A stretch of 5,595 nucleotides of DNA from Methylorubrum extorquens (GTDB lineage Bacteria; Pseudomonadota; Alphaproteobacteria; Rhizobiales; Beijerinckiaceae), in assembly GCA_019695455.1 (NCBI GenBank), contig JAEUAC010000460.1:1-5595 (forward strand), read 5' to 3'. Shown here piece by piece: positions 1-5,401 of this stretch. How positions within the stretch are numbered: the first letter of the stretch is position 1; each line of letters opens with the position of its first letter. The notes under the pieces were generated by a model that ran no database searches, was not told where the DNA came from, and worked only from the letters and a program-made list of their open reading frames with translations. The translations under genes and the position numbers were made by a program.

Positions 1-652
1 CTACGCGCCGCCCCAGGCGCTGCTCGAGATCGAGCAGACGGCGAATATCGGGGGCGGCACGATCTGGCCGCTCGCGACGCTCGTCGAGGTCACGGGCATC
101 GCCCGCGAGCAGGGCTGGGCCACCCACATGGACGGGGCGCGGCTCATGAACGCCTGCGTGGCGTCCGGGATCGCGCCGGCCGCCATGGGCGCCGGGTTCG
201 ACAGCGTCTGGCTCGATTTCACCAAGGGGCTGGGGGCGCCGCTCGGGGCCGTGCTGGCGGGCTCGGAGGCGTTCATCGGCCAGGCATGGCGCTGGAAGCA
301 GCGGCTCGGCGGCTCTCTCCGCCAAGCGGGCCTCTGCGCGGCCGCCTGCCTCCACGCGCTGGACCACAACGTCGACCGGCTGGCCGAGGACCACGCCAAC
401 GCGCGCGCCCTCGCGGCCGGCCTCGCCGCGATGCCGGGCGTCGCAGTCGAGGCGCCCGAGACGAACCTCGTCTATTTCGACCCGACGGGGGCCGGGCTCG
501 CGCCCGCCGCCCTGCAGGCCGCGCTCGGCCGCGAGGGCATCGCCGTCAGCGCGCTCGGCGGCCGGCTGCGCGCCTGCACGCATCTCGACGTCTCGGCCGC
601 CATGGTCGACGACGCCCTGGCGGCGATCCGCGGGGCGCTCGCGCGGGCGTGA
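1..652 (+). CDS. Low-specificity L-threonine aldolase, 5'-truncated by the window edge
   Basis: This is a PLP-dependent fold-type I enzyme that cleaves L-threonine or L-allo-threonine to glycine and acetaldehyde in the cytoplasm. The frame is open from base 2 and gives about 216 residues, against roughly 340-350 for the family, so about the first third lies outside. The ATG at 128 is internal: homologous sequence continues upstream of it, including an IEQTANIGGG stretch that corresponds to the family's 'E.TH..GG' segment. Visible signatures are HMDGARLMNA (the Asp pairs with the PLP pyridine nitrogen) and FTKGLGAPLG, whose Lys codon at 224-226 is the expected Schiff-base lysine. The RWKQRLGGSLRQAG segment is also typical of the family. 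The gene ends in TGA and converges on the next gene, 13 bp away. Other beta-eliminating lyases of the same superfamily are possible, but the motif set fits threonine aldolase well. The substrate stereo-preference cannot be read from the sequence. Confidence 0.9.
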   Translation, partial: YAPPQALLEIEQTANIGGGTIWPLATLVEVTGIAREQGWATHMDGARLMNACVASGIAPAAMGAGFDSVWLDFTKGLGAPLGAVLAGSEAFIGQAWRWKQRLGGSLRQAGLCAAACLHALDHNVDRLAEDHANARALAAGLAAMPGVAVEAPETNLVYFDPTGAGLAPAALQAALGREGIAVSALGGRLRACTHLDVSAAMVDDALAAIRGALARA

Positions 653-665
653 GGCGGGCCCGCGA

Positions 666-1109
666 TCAGAACAGGCAGACGAGCGCCACGCCGAGCACCA
701 TGAGGGCGCCGCCCAGGATGCGCCACAGGCCCGCCGCGTGGACCTCGAAGCCGAGCCAGCCGAAATGGTCGAGCACGAGCGAGGTCACGAGCCCGGTCGT
801 GACCGTGATGCCCGTGAAGGCCGCCGCCCCGACGACCGGGGCCACGAACACCACCGACAGGACGTAGATCCCGCCGAGCACGCCGCCCGTCCAGGCCCAC
901 CAGGGCACGGCGGCGAAGCGCTCGGCGCCCGGCCAGGCGATGCCGACGAACGGGATGGCGGCGGCATAGGTCAGCGTGCCCGTGACGGCGACCACGAAGA
1001 GGGCGACGATCGGCTGGCCCGTGGCCTTCGTGAGCGTGACGTTGGCGCCCGACTGGACCGTGTTCAGGATGCCGGCGAGGATCGCGAAGGCGGTGAGGAG
1101 AGCGGTCAT
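666..1109 (-). CDS. YdcZ/DUF606-type DMT-superfamily small membrane transporter
   Basis: This 147-residue, very hydrophobic inner-membrane protein has about five predicted spans, near residues 3-22, 33-55, 70-90, 93-113 and 128-147. Family hallmarks are the N-terminal Q-S-G-A-N segment (residues 19-23), PWWAWTGGVLGG (69-80), the Ala/Gly-rich stretch at 90-106, and LDHFGWLG (113-120). These match the single-domain DUF606 (YdcZ) branch of the drug/metabolite transporter superfamily, whose usual length is about 140-150 residues, so the gene looks complete. Such half-size proteins probably act as dimers or pairs. The substrate is unknown and cannot be inferred here. The ATG start is preceded by GAGG seven bases upstream, inside a short CCTC-GGC-GAGG self-complementary stretch that could partly mask the site. 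The gene lies 49 bp downstream of the TadG-like gene on the same strand and may be co-transcribed with it, although no functional link is evident. Confidence 0.85.
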   Translation of the reverse strand: MTALLTAFAILAGILNTVQSGANVTLTKATGQPIVALFVVAVTGTLTYAAAIPFVGIAWPGAERFAAVPWWAWTGGVLGGIYVLSVVFVAPVVGAAAFTGITVTTGLVTSLVLDHFGWLGFEVHAAGLWRILGGALMVLGVALVCLF

Positions 1110-1158
1110 CCTCCGTCCTCGCCGAGGCGCGACTCCCCCGCAAGGGTCGGCTTTGTAC

Positions 1159-2418
1159 TCAGCGCACCAGCTGGACGTTGCCGGGCCCGACGCCGGCCGG
1201 GACCGGGATCGGCGTCGCGCCGTAGGCGGCGTTGATGACGAGATCGGCCGAGCCCTTCACGTCGATCTCCTTCGCCACCACGACCGTCCAGGGCGACTGG
1301 TCGGCCACGCGGTTGTTGGTGCCGGAGACCTCCAGGGTGGCGTTCGGCAGGTAGATCGTGCCGAGGAGCTTCTGGGCGTTCCGGGTGGAGATGGCGAGCG
1401 TGCCCGTGAAGCTCCGGTCCGTGATGATGACGAAGCCGGCATAGGGGCCTGTCTTGCGGCCCTCCAGGGACAGGGTCGTCGATCCGGCGAACTGGACGGC
1501 GGATTGCCCCTTCAGGACCACCACCACGTCCGTGCCCACGATCGCCGTGCTGCCGAGCAGGCTGAGCGAGCCGCCGACGAAGTAGTGTTCGCCCGGGTTG
1601 AGCTTCAGCGTCCCCGATCCGACGAGCGAGATGCTGCCGCAATGGACGCCGGGATTGAGCGTGACGGTCCCGCCGAGGAGGTTCAACGCCACGTCCGAGC
1701 AGCCGTTCGGGACGTTGATCGGCAGCGTCGTGAAGGGATCGGCGATCGGCGGCGAATCCGTCACGGGCGCGGGCGAGATCGAGCCCGTCGCGCCGGCGAC
1801 GGTGCGCACGGCGCCCGCCCGGACGGACGCGGCGCCGGACGCGACGAGGTCGCTGTCGCTATGGACGAGGCAGTCGGAGGCCGTGATGGACGCCGAATCG
1901 GCGAGCGTCAGGACGTCGGCCATCGCCATCCTGAGGGCGAGCACGCACAGCGGCTTGCGGGCCGTGGAGGCGGCGACGGCCGTCGCGGAGATGCGGAAGC
2001 CGCCGGGCGGCAGGAGGCTGCCGAACATCGAGGGTCGCCGGGCGTCCTGCGTGACCGTGACGGCGCCGGACGCGGCCTCCGTGGTGGCCGTGCTCGCGAC
2101 CGTCCAGCGCGGGCGGAGCGGCGCCGCGAGACCGTCGGCCATGAGCCGCGTGCGCTCCGCCGTCGCGGTCGACTGGTCGACCATGAACTCGCGCGCGCCG
2201 TTCATGGCGGCGGAATCGACGTAGGTCTGCAGCTTGGTGCGCGAGCTCGCCACCTCGGCGATCTCGATGCCGCCCGCGACCGCCACGGCGAGCACCGGCA
2301 GGCCGATCGCCGCGAGCGTGATGACGCCGCCGCGCCGGTCGAGGCGGAATCGGCGCCAGGTCCGGCTCCGGAGGAACCGGACGGTGCGGGCGGAGAAGGT
2401 GGGAGCCAGGCGCGGCAT
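1159..2418 (-). CDS. TadG-like pilus assembly/surface protein with beta-rich C-terminus
   Basis: This 419-residue protein is probably anchored in the inner membrane and exposed to the periplasm. Residues 1-28 are very basic. Residues about 31-51 (GGVITLAAIGLPVLAVAVAG) form one hydrophobic span, followed by IEIAEVASSRTKLQTYVDSAAMNGARE (51-77). This is the classic Flp-pilus TadE/TadG-like N-terminal pattern, here with Glu where many homologues have Asp after the span. The remainder has a CVLALRM motif, a DCLVHSDSDL motif, the PPIADPF linker, an NGCSDV segment, and repeated LNPGVHCGSISL / LNPGEHYFVGGSL units. These predict a parallel beta-helix-like region with several cysteines that could form disulfides. 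This architecture recurs in alphaproteobacterial 'TadG-like/pilus assembly' proteins. TadG in general is linked to Flp pilus biogenesis, but the role of these C-terminally extended forms is unclear. No other tad or cpa gene is in the window, so it appears isolated. Upstream signals are AGGA ten bases before the ATG and a TTAACC half-site about 40 bp upstream. Confidence 0.8.
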   Translation of the reverse strand: MPRLAPTFSARTVRFLRSRTWRRFRLDRRGGVITLAAIGLPVLAVAVAGGIEIAEVASSRTKLQTYVDSAAMNGAREFMVDQSTATAERTRLMADGLAAPLRPRWTVASTATTEAASGAVTVTQDARRPSMFGSLLPPGGFRISATAVAASTARKPLCVLALRMAMADVLTLADSASITASDCLVHSDSDLVASGAASVRAGAVRTVAGATGSISPAPVTDSPPIADPFTTLPINVPNGCSDVALNLLGGTVTLNPGVHCGSISLVGSGTLKLNPGEHYFVGGSLSLLGSTAIVGTDVVVVLKGQSAVQFAGSTTLSLEGRKTGPYAGFVIITDRSFTGTLAISTRNAQKLLGTIYLPNATLEVSGTNNRVADQSPWTVVVAKEIDVKGSADLVINAAYGATPIPVPAGVGPGNVQLVR

Positions 2419-2474
2419 CGTCCCGCCGTCCTAGCGGGCCCCGCCATACCGACCGGTTAATTCAACACTTTGTT

Positions 2475-2492
2475 TGCAGGTCCGTGCAGGTC
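2475..2492. repeat. Tandem direct repeat TGCAGGTC, period 10 bp
   Basis: TGCAGGTC occurs at 2475-2482 and again at 2485-2492, separated by CG, so the two copies lie one helical turn apart on the same DNA face. This is a typical spacing for a tandemly bound regulator, but no known operator was recognised and chance is possible in GC-rich DNA. Confidence 0.4.
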
Positions 2493-2514
2493 GCGCCGGA
2501 TGTCCTCCAGCCGA

Positions 2515-2531
2515 CGGTAAATCGTTTACCG
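2515..2531. promoter_or_regulatory. 17-bp palindrome, candidate operator
   Basis: The sequence CGGTAAATCGTTTACCG has perfect 7-bp arms (CGGTAAA / TTTACCG) around a TCG centre. It lies 96 bp upstream of the TadG-like start and 116 bp upstream of the first small-protein gene. The arms are AT-richer than the surroundings and there is no T-tract, which favours a dimeric-regulator operator over a terminator. The regulator is not identifiable. Confidence 0.5.
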
Positions 2532-2647
2532 CCGCGATCGGTCAGAAAGTCTGAACCACGCTCAGGAACCGCTCGGCAAGTCTCGCGATCGCAAGGGTGG
2601 CGTCGCCCGCAGGCGTGTAGTGCGGCGCGACGCGGGAGTGTTGAGCG

Positions 2648-2827
2648 ATGGGACCGATCATCGAGGCGAGCGCCGACGAGTACTTCGTCGCCTCGAAGGC
2701 CGACTTCATGCACCGGGCGCAGGCCGAAGGCTGGTCCTTCTGGCGCGGCATGGTGGTCGGCTTCCTGTCCGGCTTTCCCCTCGCCTGGATCGCGACGCAC
2801 GGCGAATTGCTGCCGGGCATCCTGTGA
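2648..2827 (+). CDS. Small single-span membrane protein (59 aa), unknown function
   Basis: I do not recognise a family. The 59-residue product begins MGPIIEASADEYFVAS, a mildly acidic N-terminus, and continues through an aromatic-rich stretch (W29, F31, W32). It then has one hydrophobic segment at about residues 34-49 (GMVVGFLSGFPLAWIA) and a short tail. Support for coding comes from about 93% G or C at third codon positions, from GGGAG nine bases before the ATG, and from the tight TGATG overlap with the next gene. The likely location is the inner membrane. It probably heads a two-gene transcript with the following gene. It could be a regulator or accessory subunit of a membrane complex, but nothing in the sequence specifies that. 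Confidence 0.65.
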   Translation: MGPIIEASADEYFVASKADFMHRAQAEGWSFWRGMVVGFLSGFPLAWIATHGELLPGIL

Positions 2828-3057
2828 TGGCGTCCGGCCCGACCGATCCGCCCCCGCCGGCGGCGGCCGCGACCGGCCGCAGGCGCTCGGCCGGCGAGGC
2901 CGAACTGGCCGCCATCGATCCCGATCGCGGACCGACGCTCAGGGGACGGCTCCTCGCGCCGGTCGCGGCCGCCGCGGTCACGGTCGCCGTCTACGGCCTC
3001 CTCGCGACGTCGCTCGCGACCGCGCTCCTGACGCGCCGCGACGCCGGGGCGGCCTGA
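2827..3057 (+). CDS. Small membrane protein (76 aa) coupled to the preceding gene, unknown function
   Basis: No family is recognised. The start ATG overlaps the previous stop in TGATG, so translation is probably coupled. No good ribosome binding site is visible before it, and the frame's open region extends upstream without a better start. The 76-residue product has a Pro/Ala-rich N-terminus (residues 8-15 PPPPAAAA), a basic patch RRR (18-20), and a GEAELAAIDPDRGPTLRGR stretch. One hydrophobic span follows at about residues 43-68, then a basic tail. Third codon positions are about 92% G or C, which supports real coding. The expected topology is N-terminus in the cytoplasm with one transmembrane helix. 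The gene converges on the BKACE gene, whose stop is 10 bp away, so neither transcript has room for a separate terminator. Confidence 0.6.
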   Translation: MASGPTDPPPPAAAATGRRRSAGEAELAAIDPDRGPTLRGRLLAPVAAAAVTVAVYGLLATSLATALLTRRDAGAA

Positions 3058-3067
3058 CGGACCCGCT

Positions 3068-3901
3068 CTAGGCCGCCGCCGGAAGGCCCAGCGCGGCCCG
3101 CGCCTCGGCCGGCGACGCCGCCCGGCCGCCGTGCCGCCCGATCAGGTCCACGGCCACCCGCACGAGTTCGGCGTTGCTCGCCGCCAGCCGGTCCTTCGCG
3201 ACCCGCACGTTGTCCTCGAGCCCGGTCCGGACGGCGGAGGCGCCGCGCGCGAGCGCCCAGTCCATCACGCGCGCCTGGTTCGCGCCGATCCCGGCCGCCG
3301 TCCACGTCGCCTTCGGCAGGATGCGCCGGGTCTCGGCGAGCAGGATGTCGAGCAGGTGCTCCTCGGCCGGCATCGCGTTCTTCACGCCCATCACGAACTG
3401 GACGTGCGGCGTCTCCTTCATCAGCCCCGCATCCACGAGCCGGCGGGCGGCATGGATGTGCGACAGGTCGAAGATCTCGATCTCGGGCAGCACGCCGTTG
3501 TCGCGCATCTTGGTGGCGAGGTCCTCGACGAGGCTCGTCGCGTTCTCGTAGACGATGGTCGGGAAGTTGACCGATCCCGTCGAGAGCGAGGCCATGTCGG
3601 GCCTCAGCGAGAGCGAGGAGCCGCGCGCCGCCTGGTCGCGCCCCCGGCCGCCGGTCGAGAACTGCACGATCATGTCGGGGCAGTGCCTGCGCACCCCCTC
3701 CTGCACGGCCGCGAAGCGCTCCGGATCGGACGAGGGCGACTCGTCGTCGTTGCGGACATGGATGTGGACCAGCGTCGCGCCGGCCTCGAAGGCCTCGTGC
3801 GTGGATTCGACCTGCTCGGCCGGCAGGGTCGGCACCGCCGGGTTGTCCTTCTTGCGCGGCACGGAGCCGGTGATCGCGACGGCGACGACGACGGGGTTCA
3901 T
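3068..3901 (-). CDS. BKACE family (DUF849) beta-keto acid cleavage enzyme, probably acting on 3-oxoadipate
   Basis: These enzymes condense a beta-keto acid with acetyl-CoA and cleave it to acetoacetate plus a new acyl-CoA, using a divalent metal (Zn) in a TIM barrel. The founding member, Kce, acts on 3-keto-5-aminohexanoate in lysine fermentation. The 277-residue length is normal. Visible family residues are HIHVR with H46 and H48 (metal ligands), QFSTGG with S82 and G84, E142 in EIEIFD, and RTGLEDN with R225, E229 (third metal ligand) and D230. These line up within one position with the Kce active site as I remember it. The gene is the last of a unit with pcaH and pcaG, 59 bp after pcaG, with GGAG six bases before the ATG. 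From this context I infer cleavage of 3-oxoadipate to succinyl-CoA and acetoacetate. The family call is firm; the substrate is an inference. Confidence 0.9.
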   Translation of the reverse strand: MNPVVVAVAITGSVPRKKDNPAVPTLPAEQVESTHEAFEAGATLVHIHVRNDDESPSSDPERFAAVQEGVRRHCPDMIVQFSTGGRGRDQAARGSSLSLRPDMASLSTGSVNFPTIVYENATSLVEDLATKMRDNGVLPEIEIFDLSHIHAARRLVDAGLMKETPHVQFVMGVKNAMPAEEHLLDILLAETRRILPKATWTAAGIGANQARVMDWALARGASAVRTGLEDNVRVAKDRLAASNAELVRVAVDLIGRHGGRAASPAEARAALGLPAAA

Positions 3902-3960
3902 GCGGCACTCCGGCGGGATGCGGCCGCGGCCGTCATCCGGGTGGTCTCGGTCGGGGGATG

Positions 3961-4563
3961 TCAGACGGCGAAGAAGACGGTCTCGTCCTCGCCCTGGAGG
4001 CGGAGGGTGAACGTGTAGACCGCGTCGGCCCCGCGGGTCGTCCGGGGCGCGACCAGCGTCCGCCGGCGATCGGACGGGACGAGCGACAGGATCGGGTCCG
4101 CCTCGTTGCCGGGCTCGCCCTCGAAGTAGATCCGGGTGGACAGCCGCTTCAGGAGCCCGCGCGCGAACACGCCGAGGCTCACGTGCGGCGCCTGCATGGC
4201 GCCGTCGGGACCGGGCACCGGCCCGGGCTTCACGGTCGTGAAGGCGAAGAAGCCGTTGGAATCGACCTCCGTCCGGCCGAAGCCCCGGAAGGCGGCGTTG
4301 CGGCCGGGTTCCTCGGCGGCGGCGCCCGGGTAGCGCCCCTCCCCGTCCGCGCCCCAGATCTCCAGCATGGCGTCGACGATCGGCTCGCCGTCGCCGTCGA
4401 GCACGTAGCCCTCGATGCGGATCCGCTCGCCCGGCGCGTCCGGCGTGGCGATGTCCGCCTCGAACAGGACGGGCGTGTCGTAGGCGGCGGGCGTCAGCAC
4501 GTAGGCGAAGAAGGGCCCGACCGTCTGGGAGGGCGTGAGGCCGTCCGGCCGGGGGTCAGTCAT
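3961..4563 (-). CDS. pcaG: Protocatechuate 3,4-dioxygenase, alpha subunit
   Basis: This is the non-iron-binding subunit of the intradiol dioxygenase that converts protocatechuate and O2 to 3-carboxy-cis,cis-muconate in the cytoplasm. The 200-residue length is typical of PcaG. Signatures are TPSQTVGPFF near the N-terminus (residues 10-19), the GYVLDGDGEPIVDAMLEIW intradiol core strand (52-70), and KPGPVPGPDG followed by QAPHVSLGVFARGLLKRL (124-141). The last lies where the catalytic subunit carries its iron ligands. Here the paired His of HIH is reduced to one (PHVS), as expected for the alpha subunit, and R135 sits in the conserved FARG motif. The start ATG lies inside the end of pcaH, an 8-bp overlap, so the two subunits are probably made in equal amounts by translational coupling. 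The BKACE gene follows 59 bp downstream. Confidence 0.95.
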   Translation of the reverse strand: MTDPRPDGLTPSQTVGPFFAYVLTPAAYDTPVLFEADIATPDAPGERIRIEGYVLDGDGEPIVDAMLEIWGADGEGRYPGAAAEEPGRNAAFRGFGRTEVDSNGFFAFTTVKPGPVPGPDGAMQAPHVSLGVFARGLLKRLSTRIYFEGEPGNEADPILSLVPSDRRRTLVAPRTTRGADAVYTFTLRLQGEDETVFFAV

Positions 4564-5266
4564 CGTGCGGCTCCTCCGTCGGGGTCGCGTCGCGCCCGCG
4601 CAGCACGATGTCGAAGACGTAGCCGAGCGCCCATTCGGGCGCCGTCGTGTCCATGTCGAAGCGCGAGACCAGCCGGTCGCGCGCGCGCGGATCCGGGATC
4701 GAGTTGAAGATCGGGTCGTAGGCGAAGAGCGGGTCGCCCGGAAAGTACATCTGCGTCACGAGCCGCGTCAGGAAGGACGGCCCGAACAGCGAGAAGTGGA
4801 TGTGGGCGGGCCGCCACGCGTTCGGGTGGTTGCGCCAGGGATAGGCGCCGGGCTTCACGGTCGTGAACCGGTAGCGCCCCTCCGCATCCGTCACCACGCG
4901 GCCGGCGCCGGAGAAGTTCGGATCGAGCGGGGCGGGATGCTGGTCGCGGACGTGGATGTAGCGCCCCGCGGCGTTCGCCTGCCAGACCTCGACCAGCGTG
5001 TGCGGCACGGGACGGCCGTCCTCGTCCAGCACGCGGCCCGTCACGATGATGCGCTCGCCGAGCGGCTCGCCCGCGTGCTGTCGCGTGAGGTCGTCGTCGC
5101 CCGGCCGCACGGTCTCGTGGCCGTAGACCGGCCCCGTCAGCTCCGACAGCGTGTGCGGGATGATGATCAGCGGCTGCGAGGGCGCGCGCCTGCGGGTGGA
5201 CGCGTAGTCGGGAGCCAGCGAGGGCGGGTGCGCCGCGAGGCTCGCGTCGTCGTATCGAACCGCCAT
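4556..5266 (-). CDS. pcaH: Protocatechuate 3,4-dioxygenase, beta (iron-binding) subunit
   Basis: This is the catalytic subunit of the Fe(III) intradiol dioxygenase that opens the ring of protocatechuate in the beta-ketoadipate pathway. The 236-residue length is typical. All four expected iron ligands are visible: Y103 in GRYIH, Y142 in GAYPW, and H155 and H157 in RPAHIHFS. Their spacing (39, 13, 2) equals that of the Pseudomonas putida beta subunit (Tyr108, Tyr147, His160, His162). R152 corresponds to the conserved active-site Arg. Other family segments are IIIPHTLSELTGP (34-46), RVLDEDGRPVPHTLVEVWQAN (78-98) and the DPIFNSIPDPRARDRLV tail. The start is supported by GGGAGG five bases before the ATG. 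It is the first gene of the visible pcaH-pcaG-BKACE unit. The nearest upstream neighbour on the same strand is a small protein gene 135 bp away, so a promoter probably lies in that gap. Confidence 0.96.
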   Translation of the reverse strand: MAVRYDDASLAAHPPSLAPDYASTRRRAPSQPLIIIPHTLSELTGPVYGHETVRPGDDDLTRQHAGEPLGERIIVTGRVLDEDGRPVPHTLVEVWQANAAGRYIHVRDQHPAPLDPNFSGAGRVVTDAEGRYRFTTVKPGAYPWRNHPNAWRPAHIHFSLFGPSFLTRLVTQMYFPGDPLFAYDPIFNSIPDPRARDRLVSRFDMDTTAPEWALGYVFDIVLRGRDATPTEEPHDD

Positions 5267-5401
5267 GTCGTCCTCCCGGCCTGTGCCGCAGAATTACGCC
5301 GCCGACGCGCCCTGCGCCAGCCTGAATGAGGCGCGCCGATCGGGCTGAGAGAGCCGGGAGCCGCGGCCCGAACCGCCGACCCGCGGCCGCGCGGGGCGTC
5401 C
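5267..5401 (-). promoter_or_regulatory. Intergenic region upstream of pcaH, presumed promoter
   Basis: This 135-bp gap precedes pcaH. Its pcaH-proximal part has a small AT-richer patch around 5291-5295 (GAATTAC on the + strand). I could not fit a credible sigma-70 or sigma-54 promoter. I also do not see the ATAACC-type inverted repeat described for PcaQ-controlled genes. Promoter function is inferred only from position. Confidence 0.35.
5360..5387. repeat. GC-rich inverted repeat downstream of the edge gene
   Basis: GCCGCGG at 5360-5366 and CCGCGGC at 5381-5387 form a 7-bp stem with a 14-base loop. It begins 15 bp beyond the stop of the leftward edge gene, where a terminator could sit, but no T-run follows. 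CCGCGG is self-palindromic and common in such GC-rich DNA, so the assignment is weak. Confidence 0.25.

Larger units (their letters stand above)
2419..2647. promoter_or_regulatory. Divergent intergenic region between the TadG-like gene and the small membrane-protein pair
   Basis: These 229 bp must hold the promoters for the leftward TadG-like gene and the rightward small-protein cassette. A comparatively AT-rich stretch (about 2456-2475) stands out against the GC-rich surroundings. It contains TTAACC read on the - strand. Further right are a tandem 8-bp repeat and a 17-bp palindrome, listed separately. I could not assign convincing -35/-10 pairs in either direction. Open frames crossing the region have no family resemblance and are not accepted as genes. 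Confidence 0.5.

Noticed and set aside
654..663. GCGGGCCCGC palindrome between the convergent aldolase and transporter genes as a terminator
   Set aside because: It has no loop and no T-run. It is a short perfect GC palindrome expected by chance at this GC content.
976..2460. A 494-codon + strand open frame opposite the TadG-like and transporter genes
   Set aside because: It is Arg/Asp/Gly/Glu-rich with no hydrophobic or family pattern, a typical antisense shadow in high-GC DNA. The - strand frames carry clear TadG-like and YdcZ signatures.
2620..2826. N-terminal extension of the second small-protein gene from an ATG at 2620
   Set aside because: The extension overlaps the first small gene in another frame and is rich in Arg and Gly. 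The ATG at 2827 in the TGATG junction is the more natural start.
2484..3071. A 195-codon + strand frame across the small-protein region
   Set aside because: It is Arg/Ser/Pro-rich and lacks any recognisable fold. The two shorter frames in the same DNA have much better third-position bias, a ribosome site and coherent membrane spans.
3898..3936. A 12-codon mini-ORF (MTAAAASRRSAA) on the - strand whose TGA overlaps the BKACE ATG as ATGA
   Set aside because: The geometry looks like a coupling leader, but there is no convincing ribosome site and the codons arise from a GCGGCC-rich stretch. BKACE has its own GGAG site, so chance is the simplest explanation.
3901..3960. A separate promoter or regulatory RNA in the 59-bp gap between pcaG and BKACE
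   Set aside because: No -35/-10 pair or stable T-tailed hairpin is visible. The gap is short enough for a shared transcript.
3131..4018. A 295-codon + strand open frame opposite the BKACE gene
   Set aside because: The composition is skewed to Arg/His/Asp/Val with no motifs. The opposite strand encodes a complete BKACE with catalytic residues in place.
4535..5329. A 264-codon + strand open frame opposite pcaH
   Set aside because: It is a shadow of pcaH, whose iron ligands and ribosome site are unambiguous.
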